The notes beneath the pieces were generated by a model, which worked only from the letters and a program-made list of their open reading frames with translations, searched no databases and had not been told where the DNA came from. The position numbers were made by a program, and so were the translations under genes. A stretch of DNA of 64,000 nt from contig JAIRVH010000185.1 in the NCBI GenBank assembly GCA_031253985.1, forward strand, positions 62,001 through 126,000, written 5' to 3'. Source of the DNA: Sphingobacterium sp. GTDB taxonomy: Bacteria > Bacteroidota > Bacteroidia > Sphingobacteriales > Sphingobacteriaceae. This document shows positions 26,239 through 33,908 of this stretch, in pieces (the stretch's first letter is position 1; each line of letters begins with the position of its first letter).

Positions 26239-26763
26239 ATGATAACAGATCAAACAACACCCGAAGAATTTATCAACGATAGAAAAGGACACTATAGCCA
26301 CATCAAGGGCTGGGGGATTGATTTTGACCCCAGAAATGATCCGACCTTCCCCATTAAAAAACGAAATAACGAAGAACACCAAGGATACGCCTGGCAGCGG
26401 CCTCTGCTACAAGAAGAGACGGTTGAAATACTCACGTCTGTTGAACGGCCCAATCTGACAGCAGTCTATGGTACTAGCAGTCCACCAAGCGGGCTGAGCG
26501 GCGCAATCCGGCGAATCGGTTTCAAATACAGCGAATCAAGCTATGGCCGATGGCTCCCACTGGTCCTGGCAGACCGTGTCAATATGTTAGAAGGCGTTGC
26601 ACAGGATATCGCAAAAGGCCATCTTCCCAATATTGCCAAAGAGCTGGGACTCGGCGCCGAATGGAAACATAATAAAAAGGCCTTTATCAGCAAATCTATT
26701 GTTGCCGGTCTTGCGATTGGGTTGGTGGCCTATCAGTTTTGCTCGAAAAGAAAAATGAAGTGA
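26239..26763 (+). CDS. Conserved-looking small protein with C-terminal hydrophobic segment
   Basis: A 174-residue protein of a family I do not recognise. It has a hydrophilic N-terminus rich in Asp, Pro and Arg, a middle GLSGAIRRIGFKYSESSYGRW, and a hydrophobic C-terminal stretch (IVAGLAIGLVAYQF, about 154-167) before a basic tail. That layout suggests tail anchoring in the inner membrane. It starts 11 bases after the alcohol dehydrogenase and is surely co-transcribed. Confidence 0.75.
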   Translation: MITDQTTPEEFINDRKGHYSHIKGWGIDFDPRNDPTFPIKKRNNEEHQGYAWQRPLLQEETVEILTSVERPNLTAVYGTSSPPSGLSGAIRRIGFKYSESSYGRWLPLVLADRVNMLEGVAQDIAKGHLPNIAKELGLGAEWKHNKKAFISKSIVAGLAIGLVAYQFCSKRKMK

Positions 26764-26925
26764 TCGATGCTATCCCAGTGATCCGTCCTATCCATAGCTG
26801 TTAGCGTTGGAGCGCTGTCAAATGCTGCCTGCACGCGTTGAATACTTACGCGCAATGAATAGCAGTACAGCATCCATCACCAGAGAATTAAACGGTCGAT
26901 GTATAGTGATTGGACACAAACACGA

Positions 26926-26958
26926 AGTCACGGGAAAATCATTCATTTTCCTGTGACT
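26926..26958. terminator. Hairpin between convergent genes
   Basis: A 14-bp stem with one G-T wobble (arms AGTCACGGGAAAAT and ATTTTCCTGTGACT) and a five-base loop lies between convergent stop codons at 26763 and 26978. There is no clear T tract on either strand, so termination efficiency is uncertain. Confidence 0.5.
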
Positions 26959-26977
26959 CATAACACCTTATAACTTA

Positions 26978-27868
26978 TCAGTTCAGCTGAGACTTTCTGA
27001 ATTCCAGAGGTTTCATTCCTGTCTGCTTTTTAAAAAGCCGGGTAAAATAAGATGGATTTTCAAAACCAAGTTCATAAGCAATTTCAGCAACACCTTTCTC
27101 CCTTAAGCGCAGTAAGTTCTTCGCTTCTGAGATCATAAAAATATGGATCAGCTCCATGGCTGTTTTGCCGGTTTCCTGCTTCAGCAGGTCACTGAGGTAG
27201 CGTGGTGAAACAAAGAGCTGATCGGCCAGAAAGGCCACATTGGGCAGACCGCTTTTTGCCAGCAGACCTTGATTGACATAACTCCGAAGCTGATCGTTAA
27301 ACTTGGATGCCGTTTTGCCGATGACCTGCGCCCGATCGATAAACTGTCTTTTGTAATAGCGCTGCGCATATTTCAGGATGGAGGAAACATGGCTCAGCAT
27401 AATTTCGCGGCTGTATTCGTCCGGATTAGTATCGTATTCGTCCTGGATTTTTGCGTAGAGCTCTAAAATTAGCTGCTCCTCTTTCGGCGAAAGATGCAGC
27501 GCCTCGTTTACTTCATAATCGAAAAAACTGTATTTTTCGATTTCCTTGAACAGCTCATGGCCATGCAGGTAGTCTTCATGAATCATCAACATATAGCCCT
27601 TTTCTTCGAACTCCAGGTTTTTCATCTCGATGATCTGCCGCGGTTTCGCAAAGAAAAGACATCCGTTATCGTGATCGTAACGCGTACGACCGTACATCAA
27701 ATTGCCGGATTTAATCTTCTTAAACGCGATCACATAACAGTCGCTGGTAAATTCCCTATCCCCCAGTTTACAGTCCGAAAGACAGCCTACCATGCTGAAG
27801 AGCGGATGTTGCGGAGCTTCCCAACGATTGCCCAGATGTAGTTCTGTAAGGGTTCTATAATGTTGCAT
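26978..27868 (-). CDS. AraC-family transcriptional regulator
   Basis: A 296-residue regulator with an N-terminal sensing domain and a C-terminal AraC DNA-binding domain (about 190-293). The latter includes VAFLADQLFVSPRYLSDLLKQ and VAEIAYELGFENPSYFTRLFKK. The PSYFTRLFKKQTGMKPLEFR signature is textbook AraC. It lies 51 bases downstream of the SDR gene on the same strand, so it probably regulates that gene and itself. Confidence 0.9.
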   Translation of the reverse strand: MQHYRTLTELHLGNRWEAPQHPLFSMVGCLSDCKLGDREFTSDCYVIAFKKIKSGNLMYGRTRYDHDNGCLFFAKPRQIIEMKNLEFEEKGYMLMIHEDYLHGHELFKEIEKYSFFDYEVNEALHLSPKEEQLILELYAKIQDEYDTNPDEYSREIMLSHVSSILKYAQRYYKRQFIDRAQVIGKTASKFNDQLRSYVNQGLLAKSGLPNVAFLADQLFVSPRYLSDLLKQETGKTAMELIHIFMISEAKNLLRLREKGVAEIAYELGFENPSYFTRLFKKQTGMKPLEFRKSQLN

Positions 27869-27919
27869 CGGTTTTCAATTTATCAAAGTTAAAAAATATT
27901 CTTCCGGATTGGACGTTTT

Positions 27920-28744
27920 TTAATGTCCATGCGCTGCTATGCTGACCTCTTTCCAGCCTTGGATATCTTTAAGCCTTTTCGTATACACATCGTTCATGAC
28001 CTGATAGGCAATTTTACCAAATAAAATGCGTTTGGGCGGATTTTCACTATCAATGATGTTTAACACAGGCACTACCGTAGCTTCGGGGTTGCCCCAGGTA
28101 TCGGGGTTATCACCAGTGGCCGCAAAGGCTGCACGCACGGGCTCGTAATCCGTAATATCCGAGGAAGTCTGAACAGCAGATGCTCCGGCCCAGTCTGTTG
28201 CAAATCCGTTTGGCTCAATCAAGGTCGTTTTGATGCCCAGGTGCGCCGTTTCCGAACCGATTGTTTCGATGAGCCCTTCTATGGCAAATTTTGAGGCATT
28301 GTATAAACCCAATAACGGAAGCGTGGTGAGTCCAAGAAAACTCGAAACCTGAATAATATGGCCGCTTTTTTGTGCCCGCATAATCGGCAATACGGCCTGC
28401 GCCACCCATAAGGATCCGAAAAAGTTTGTTTCCATCTGATCACGGGCCTGCTGCTCGGAGGTTTCTTCGGTGGTGCCAAATAAGCCAAATCCCGCATTGT
28501 TGATCAGTACATCGATGCGGCCAAAATGGCCTTTGATCCTGTTAACAGCGGAAAAAACATCTTCGCGGTTGTTAACATCCAATTCCACTTCGAGTATATT
28601 GTCGCCATAAGCGGCTTTCAGCTCTGCCAGTGCAGCAATATTTCTTGCTGAGGCGGCAACTTTATCCCCTCTTTTAAGTAAGGCCTCAGCCCATAATTTT
28701 CCAAAACCTTTGGAAGCTCCTGTTATAAAAACTATTTTGCTCAT
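27920..28744 (-). CDS. Short-chain dehydrogenase/reductase (SDR)
   Basis: A 274-residue classical SDR. The NAD(P)-binding motif is TGASKGFGKLW (residues 7-17), NNAGFGLFG lies around 87, and catalytic Ser is in IIQVSSFLGL. YNASKFAIEG supplies the Tyr-xxx-Lys pair. ARDQMETNFFG, around residue 105, recurs as a decayed fragment near 60150-60207. It catalyses NAD(P)H-dependent reduction or oxidation of a carbonyl or alcohol; substrate unknown. Confidence 0.9.
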   Translation of the reverse strand: MSKIVFITGASKGFGKLWAEALLKRGDKVAASARNIAALAELKAAYGDNILEVELDVNNREDVFSAVNRIKGHFGRIDVLINNAGFGLFGTTEETSEQQARDQMETNFFGSLWVAQAVLPIMRAQKSGHIIQVSSFLGLTTLPLLGLYNASKFAIEGLIETIGSETAHLGIKTTLIEPNGFATDWAGASAVQTSSDITDYEPVRAAFAATGDNPDTWGNPEATVVPVLNIIDSENPPKRILFGKIAYQVMNDVYTKRLKDIQGWKEVSIAAHGH

Positions 28745-28982
28745 CGTTATTCTTTTTGTTTATCCAAAATTACCGTTATTGGTACGGGGAGACTAACTCA
28801 TTTCAGCTGAAGAATAGCACAGATTTACGGAGATCTCATTTTGCAGCAGCCTTTGGTTTGGTTATACGCCGACCTAGGTTACCTTTGCTTCGTACCTGCT
28901 TCGGACAACCATCATCAAACATACACGGTACGCTACTCGAGGCCGATATACCTACCTACCATCAGGAGATTATGCACTTCAC

Positions 28983-29624
28983 TTACCTGAGGTCAGCTTC
29001 AATGTTCTCATTTGGAGGAAATTTGTTTACACAATTAGCAATGAGATTTTTATCTGATTTCGCAATCGCTTCCACATTTTGCAAGATATCTTGATAATTC
29101 CTCTCATTGAATTCGCGCAAGGGACCTATAAAATCATGCTGAATGATTGTTACTCCGCAGTATTCCAAAATGCCTTTTCGTAACTGAACGAGTCCGCTGG
29201 ATTTATAAACATCTTGGTACACTTCCAATGTCATATCGCCGGCCGTGGTAATGATACGTCCTGTTTTTCCTTTTAGCAATCCTTCGGTTGGTTTACTTTT
29301 ATGACTTCTAAAAGTAATACCCGGAAGAAAAGCTCTGTCAAAAAATCCTTTCATAATCGAAGGCATACCCAGCCACCAGATGGGATGAATCCACACCTGA
29401 TGATCACTCCAGTGAATATCTTCTAAAGCCCTCAGCAGATCAGGTTCAAGTTCCATTCTTTGCCGATAACCAAATTGTAAATTGGGATTAAAATTTAATG
29501 CTCCGATATGAAGATATCGAACTTCTGCTCCTAAATCCAGCGCTGTTTTTATATACTTATCTGCAATGACTGTGTTGAAGCTTTCTTTATCGGGATGTCC
29601 GTTTATAACGAGTATTTTTCTCAT
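28983..29624 (-). CDS. NAD(P)H-dependent flavodoxin-fold oxidoreductase (quinone reductase type)
   Basis: A 213-residue flavodoxin-2 fold protein. INGHPDKESFN at the N-terminus binds flavin phosphate. HPIWWLGMPSIMKGFFDRAF around 80-100 is the typical NQO1/MdaB/KefF signature and RIITTAGD follows. Such enzymes reduce quinones by two electrons and so avoid semiquinone radicals. It lies 108 bases downstream of the QOR-like gene and is probably co-expressed with it. Confidence 0.88.
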   Translation of the reverse strand: MRKILVINGHPDKESFNTVIADKYIKTALDLGAEVRYLHIGALNFNPNLQFGYRQRMELEPDLLRALEDIHWSDHQVWIHPIWWLGMPSIMKGFFDRAFLPGITFRSHKSKPTEGLLKGKTGRIITTAGDMTLEVYQDVYKSSGLVQLRKGILEYCGVTIIQHDFIGPLREFNERNYQDILQNVEAIAKSDKNLIANCVNKFPPNENIEADLR

Positions 29625-29732
29625 ATCAATGTATCAATCATGTTCTTAAACAAGACTATCTGTTGTTTGTAAAAGTGAACGCACTATACGGACTATACAG
29701 AATGCCTTGTCCGAGCTCTTTGTCTATGTTTT

Positions 29733-30680
29733 TTATATAGTGACAACTACTTTCCCAACAGTTCGTCCCGTTTCTATCTGCAAATGTGCCTGAGCCATTT
29801 CATCAAAATCGAACACATGCGATACCTGTGGTTTTATTATACCTCGTTCCAAAAAAGAAGCTATAATAGCCATGTCTTTTTTACTGGAATATACCGCCAT
29901 AAAATAGCAGGCATGAAGTTGCTTTTCCTTCGCTTTCTGTTCATCCTCTTTTGTGTATCCTGAATTTAAGGCTACAATGGTTCCGAATGGCTTTAATACT
30001 TGTACCGATTTTTGAAAGTTAGCTCCTCCGATCGCCTCCAGTACAAAATCAAGATCGTGTAACTCCTCTTCAAATGGCTTCACTCTGTAATCAAAACATT
30101 CATCAGCCCCTAATCCCAAAACAAAATCCCTGTTTGGGGCAGATGCAGTAGCAATTACATAGGCCCCCAAATATTTGGCAATCTGTACCGCAAAGTGACC
30201 AACACCACCTGAAGCAGCGTGAATTAATACCCTATCTGTCGATCTGAGTTTTCCATAATTATCAAAAGCTTGCCATGCCGTTAAGGCAGCCATCGTACTG
30301 GCCGCTGCTTCAATATGCGTGATGTTTTTGGGTTTCAGCGCTAAGTGATCAGCTGGAGCTGCCACGTATTCGGCGTAAGCTTTTCCATGACCTACAAAAT
30401 TGACCATACCAAATACTTCTTCCCCGATTGTAAATTCGTTGACATCTGCTCCTATCGCCACAACTTCTCCCGAAATATCCCAACCTAAAATTAGCGGATC
30501 AAATTGTGCTAGATCTTCCGCCAACGGAGCCTGTCGATTTCTTACTTTATAATCTACGGGATTAATACTTATGGCTTTCACTTTTACCAAAACCTCATTA
30601 GCTCTAATTAAAGGCATTTCAATCTCTTTGTAAAGGAGATTTTCTGTATCTCCAAACTCTTTTAAAACTATCGCTTTCAT
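29733..30680 (-). CDS. NADP-dependent zinc-free medium-chain oxidoreductase (QOR-like)
   Basis: A 315-residue quinone oxidoreductase-like protein of the medium-chain dehydrogenase superfamily. MKAIVLKEFGDTENL is the usual N-terminus, NPVDYKVR the substrate-domain motif and HAASGGVGHFAVQIAKYLGA the NADPH-binding motif. Zinc-ligand cysteines are absent, as expected for QOR. It probably reduces quinones or unsaturated carbonyls. The gene is divergent from an AraC regulator with 88 bases between; CAAAATTA at 30702-30709 is a possible minus-strand -7 element. Confidence 0.9.
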   Translation of the reverse strand: MKAIVLKEFGDTENLLYKEIEMPLIRANEVLVKVKAISINPVDYKVRNRQAPLAEDLAQFDPLILGWDISGEVVAIGADVNEFTIGEEVFGMVNFVGHGKAYAEYVAAPADHLALKPKNITHIEAAASTMAALTAWQAFDNYGKLRSTDRVLIHAASGGVGHFAVQIAKYLGAYVIATASAPNRDFVLGLGADECFDYRVKPFEEELHDLDFVLEAIGGANFQKSVQVLKPFGTIVALNSGYTKEDEQKAKEKQLHACYFMAVYSSKKDMAIIASFLERGIIKPQVSHVFDFDEMAQAHLQIETGRTVGKVVVTI

Positions 30681-30755
30681 TTATTCTCACGTTGAATTAT
30701 ACAAAATTAGACCTATAAAACACATCTTAACAGGTATATATCGAGTACATTTAGG

Positions 30756-30763
30756 TATATTTG
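30756..30763 (+). promoter_or_regulatory. -7 element of AraC gene 30769
   Basis: TATATTTG matches the Bacteroidota TAnnTTTG -7 element and ends only five bases before the ATG, so the mRNA may be leaderless. No good -33 element is visible. Confidence 0.4.
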
Positions 30764-30768
30764 CACTT

Positions 30769-31611
30769 ATGGCAAGAGAGAATATTTCTAAATCGCTGGA
30801 GGTATATTATGAAAAAGTAAATTGTTGTCCACTTCGGGATCGACAGTTTAATTTTTTTGAATTTGTCTATGTGCTATCTGGGAATGGCGTACATGGCATC
30901 AATGGTAATGAACTGCTGTTTGAACCCGGTGATCTTTTTCTCATCACGCCAAATGATTACCATTCATTTGTTCTTGACAGTATTTGTGAATTTATGGTTA
31001 TCCGTTTTGGAGAATACTATGTGCGAGAATATCAATGGAAAAGTATTGATCATATCGAATGCCTGTTATACAATGCGTCGGATTTATCTGGATCTGTGTT
31101 GACCAACCAGGAAGATAAGAAAATGGTCAGCTCATTGATTCAAAACTTGCAACAAACACTCATCCAAGAATCTGTCTATACGGAAGATCTGGTGCGGCAT
31201 TTAGTGAATGCTCTGATTGTCATTGCTGCACGAAATATTGCCGTTATTAAACCCAAAAATATAAGTCCACATGCAGACAATCGTATCTTGCAGCTATTGG
31301 ATTATATTCAGGAGCATATTCGTGATCCAGCACGTTTGACAATCGCTGTTATAGCGGAAAGATTCGATCTTTCTCCAACTTACTTGGGTAGCTACTTTCG
31401 TAAACAATGCAATGAATCCCTTCAGCAATATATCTCCTCGTACCGAATCAGGCTTATTGAACATCGCTTACGTTTTAGCGATAAAAGAGTGCACGAAATA
31501 GCAGATGAATTTGGTTTTGCAGACGAAAGTCATATCAATAAGTTTTTCAAACGACACCAAGGAATGAGTTTAAAGCAATACCGTGATTCAGTTGTTAAAG
31601 TTGCTGATTGA
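30769..31611 (+). CDS. AraC-family transcriptional regulator
   Basis: A 280-residue regulator with an N-terminal cupin (NFFEFVYVLSGNGVHGINGNELLF, then PGDLFLITPNDYHSF) and a C-terminal AraC domain (about 180-275). The latter has VIAERFDLSPTYLGSYFRKQ and VHEIADEFGFADESHINKFFKR. It is divergently transcribed from the QOR-like gene and is the likely regulator of the QOR/flavodoxin-reductase pair. A terminator hairpin follows within ten bases. Confidence 0.9.
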   Translation: MARENISKSLEVYYEKVNCCPLRDRQFNFFEFVYVLSGNGVHGINGNELLFEPGDLFLITPNDYHSFVLDSICEFMVIRFGEYYVREYQWKSIDHIECLLYNASDLSGSVLTNQEDKKMVSSLIQNLQQTLIQESVYTEDLVRHLVNALIVIAARNIAVIKPKNISPHADNRILQLLDYIQEHIRDPARLTIAVIAERFDLSPTYLGSYFRKQCNESLQQYISSYRIRLIEHRLRFSDKRVHEIADEFGFADESHINKFFKRHQGMSLKQYRDSVVKVAD

Positions 31612-31617
31612 TAGCAA

Positions 31618-31644
31618 TAAAGTGCACTGCAGGAGTGCACTTTA
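31618..31644 (+). terminator. Hairpin terminator after AraC gene
   Basis: A perfect 11-bp stem (TAAAGTGCACT / AGTGCACTTTA) with a GCAGG loop starts seven bases after the stop. No long T run follows. Confidence 0.55.
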
Positions 31645-31761
31645 CTCAGTTAATCCCATCAAGTATCATTTTCGTCTCCTATTGTTCCATCTACCAATCA
31701 AGCTGCTTGTCAGAAAACTGACTAGGATACCAAGTGTAGCTTGTCAGTACAAAATAGTCCC

Positions 31762-31914
31762 TAAATACGGGGCTTACCGTATAAGTCCGCTATCCGCAAA
31801 ATAAGCAAACGAATGCGTCAGCACATATTTTCCATTGTTAAGTGTCTTTGAGCGGGCACTAGCTTTTTTGATAATTAAAAAATTTGAAATTATGCTTGCA
31901 ATGAATTATAGGGG
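31762..31914 (+). repeat. Copy B of the 153-bp alcohol dehydrogenase 5' region
   Basis: Counterpart of 24940-25092, same length. It includes the near-match -7 element, the leader and the first codons MLAMNYRG. After these codons similarity to the dehydrogenase stops and AraC-type sequence begins. Confidence 0.85.
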
Positions 31915-32398
31915 GCTTACCGATGTAATCAGCGGACTGATGGCGGCTGTGGAGCGTAAACAGCATATTCAAGACAACGAGCAGTCACTTATGTTACAGG
32001 CCTGCCTGCAGCAACTTTTTCTTGTTATCCGGCGACTGATTGAAACGAGCGATGAACACGATGCAGAATCCGGATCGGCAGCAGGCCACTTACGTAAGCT
32101 AAAGCAGATCATTCAACGAAAAGCCGGCCTGGTGACCGTCGAGGAACTGGCCGTGCAGATGAACCTTTCTGCTGCTCATCTCAACCGTATTTCACGGCAA
32201 TTGACAGGCCTTTCGGTAAGCGACCTGATCGCCGACCAGGTCGTTATCGAGGCCAAAAAGCTATTGCTTTATACCAACCTAACTGTCGCCGAGATTGACT
32301 ATAAACTCAATTTTGACTATCCAAATTATTTTGCTCGCTTTTTTCGGCTTCATACAGGAGCTTCGCCAAAGGCATTTCACTCCAGAAAAACAACATAA
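31892..32398 (+). CDS. Truncated AraC regulator fused to dehydrogenase start codons
   Basis: From the ATG at 31892 the frame gives 168 residues. The first eight (MLAMNYRG) are those of the alcohol dehydrogenase at 25070. The remainder is the C-terminal part of an AraC protein: a helical linker, then the double HTH with LAVQMNLSAAHLNRISRQLTG and VAEIDYKLNFDYPNYFARFFR. The N-terminal sensor domain is missing. The longer frame from 31835 is open by chance. The gene keeps an intact DNA-binding domain and a dehydrogenase-type promoter. It could be a constitutive competitor regulator or a pseudogene with an intact frame. Confidence 0.75.
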   Translation: MLAMNYRGLTDVISGLMAAVERKQHIQDNEQSLMLQACLQQLFLVIRRLIETSDEHDAESGSAAGHLRKLKQIIQRKAGLVTVEELAVQMNLSAAHLNRISRQLTGLSVSDLIADQVVIEAKKLLLYTNLTVAEIDYKLNFDYPNYFARFFRLHTGASPKAFHSRKTT

Positions 32399-32415
32399 AA
32401 TACAATTCTAAAAAA

Positions 32416-32438
32416 TCCCGCAGGTAACCTCTGCGGGA
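32416..32438 (-). terminator. Intrinsic terminator after SDR gene 32487
   Basis: An 8-bp stem (TCCCGCAG / CTGCGGGA) with a seven-base loop is followed on the minus strand by TTTTT. It lies between convergent genes and should mainly terminate the SDR transcript. Confidence 0.75.
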
Positions 32439-32486
32439 CTTCAAGTTATTTTCGGAGCAATGCTGTCAAGAAGCCGATCCGAAGTA

Positions 32487-33263
32487 TCATAAAACCGGAA
32501 GTGTCCCCCCATCAATCCTATAATTTGTTCCCGTGATGTATTTTGCCTCGGGTGAAACCAAAAAGCTCACTAGAGCTGCTACCTCAGCAGGTTCGGCCAT
32601 TCTACCCAATGGAAGATCACCAATTTCATTTTTGATAGCATGAAATGTTTCCTCCACGGAGGTCCTGTTTTTCGCTGCAATATCAGCGATAAAAGCTTCC
32701 ATCAGCGGCGTTTTGACCAATCCCGGCGAAACCGCATTCACCCTGATCCCTTGTGGCCCCAATTCGCTTGCCAAAGCTTTGGTATACGCATTTAAAGCTG
32801 CCTTTGAAGCAGAATAGGACATGGTCATTTTCCAAAGCGGCTGTAGCGCAGCGCCGGTAGATATGTTGATGATTACGCCCTCCTTCTGGGCCACCATACT
32901 CGGAATCAACGCTTTATTGACCCTAACGGCAGACATCAGATTGAGTTGTATCTCGTTATTCCAGTCTTCGTCCATTAGCGTACTGTATCCTCCGCCAGGA
33001 CTGGTATTGGCACCGGCATTATTGACCAGAATATCCACTTTACCGAATTCTTCCAGAAGTTCGTCCGCAATGATCTGCCCAGCTTCGGGTCTGCTTATGT
33101 CGCCTGCTGCTATAAAATAATGCTCCGTTTCCACAGCGGGTTTAGTCCGCGCTGTTATGATAACCTTTGCACCTTCCAGTGCGAGCTTATCGGCAATTGC
33201 CTTACCGATACCCTTTGTTCCGCCCGTAACGAGCGCTATTTTTCCTTTTAATGAATTTGCCAT
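32487..33263 (-). CDS. SDR-family oxidoreductase
   Basis: A 258-residue classical SDR of the FabG-like group. TGGTKGIGKAI (14-24) binds cofactor and NNAGAN follows around residue 81. Catalytic Ser is in INISTGAAL, and MSYSASKAALNAY has the Tyr-xxx-Lys pair. PGLVKTPLMEAF and the C-terminal ITGTNYRIDGGTLPVL are typical. It is divergent from hxlR-like 33380 and is the probable target of that regulator, as are many oxidoreductases controlled by HxlR-type sensors. Confidence 0.9.
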   Translation of the reverse strand: MANSLKGKIALVTGGTKGIGKAIADKLALEGAKVIITARTKPAVETEHYFIAAGDISRPEAGQIIADELLEEFGKVDILVNNAGANTSPGGGYSTLMDEDWNNEIQLNLMSAVRVNKALIPSMVAQKEGVIINISTGAALQPLWKMTMSYSASKAALNAYTKALASELGPQGIRVNAVSPGLVKTPLMEAFIADIAAKNRTSVEETFHAIKNEIGDLPLGRMAEPAEVAALVSFLVSPEAKYITGTNYRIDGGTLPVL

Positions 33264-33303
33264 ACTGTTAAATTGATTTATGATGTTGTAAATCTAAACC
33301 CAA

Positions 33304-33341
33304 TACTTTACATTTGAAAGTAGTTACACAAATGTAAAGTA
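33304..33341. promoter_or_regulatory. HxlR operator palindrome overlapping both divergent -7 elements
   Basis: Perfect 13-bp inverted repeat TACTTTACATTTG / CAAATGTAAAGTA with a 12-base spacer (arms 33304-33316 and 33329-33341). Each arm contains TACATTTG, a perfect TAnnTTTG -7 element: 33309-33316 for the regulator (with TTG at 33286-33288, 20 bases upstream) and 33336-33329 for the SDR. A dimer bound here would block both promoters. Confidence 0.75.
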
Positions 33342-33379
33342 ATACCAAAAAGTAAAGTCTTACAGCAAATCAAAGCGTT

Positions 33380-33706
33380 ATGAGCAAAAAAAAATCTGAA
33401 AAAGTTTCAGACAAATGTGTCATTCAGGAAATTTTGGATATAATTGGGGGGAAATGGTCGATGTCAATCATTTTTGCCCTTCTACAGGGTACCAAAAGAT
33501 TCAATGAGCTTCAAAAATTAGTCACCAACATCAATACCCGCATGCTGGTGAAAGAATTAAAAAATATGGAGGAAAATGGGATTGTTTTTCGGGAAGTATT
33601 TGCGACGGTGCCGCCAACAGTTCAGTATACACTCACAGAAAAAGGAAGAAAGCTGGAACCCAGCCTAACAGAACTCTTGAAATGGGGCGAAGAGTTTGTA
33701 AATTAA
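33380..33706 (+). CDS. HxlR-family redox-type regulator
   Basis: A 108-residue winged-helix protein with the HxlR signature: CVIQEILDIIGGKWSMSIIF, then GTKRFNELQKLV, NTRMLVKELKNMEENGIV and YTLTEKG. It has a single cysteine at residue 13, in front of the first helix. That is the location used for thiol switching in the YodB/QorR/HypR group. It is divergent from an SDR gene with a palindromic operator between them. It probably senses quinones, aldehydes or disulfide stress and derepresses the SDR; the inducer is not shown. Confidence 0.9.
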   Translation: MSKKKSEKVSDKCVIQEILDIIGGKWSMSIIFALLQGTKRFNELQKLVTNINTRMLVKELKNMEENGIVFREVFATVPPTVQYTLTEKGRKLEPSLTELLKWGEEFVN

Positions 33707-33829
33707 ATTCTCTGGCAAATCCATGAAACAATCTTTTTCAGATAGCGGAGTACAATCAATTACGACCGATAATCCAACTGCTCAAAAAACTGAGCGAGTG
33801 ATACGGATCGTCCAAATTTGTTCAAAATA

Positions 33830-33863
33830 ATAAGCAGGATCAAAATTATTTGGCCCTGCTTAT
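33830..33863 (-). terminator. Hairpin terminator at the end of the PUL
   Basis: A 9-bp stem (ATAAGCAGG / CCTGCTTAT) with a 16-base loop lies 46 bases beyond the stop of the last SusC gene. TATTATTTTG follows on the minus strand, moderately T-rich. Confidence 0.5.
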
Positions 33864-33908
33864 AATTTAAACCTGTAATTGTACTATTTAAAACTGATCA
33901 TTGGCTGA

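Noticed and set aside
28756..29094. 112-codon plus-strand frame between the SDR and quinone-reductase genes
   Set aside because: It runs antisense into the quinone-reductase 3' end, has an odd composition and no ribosome site; treated as chance.
31835..31891. Upstream start for the truncated AraC frame
   Set aside because: These 19 codons lie in the duplicated non-coding leader; the equivalent bases before the dehydrogenase are upstream of its start.
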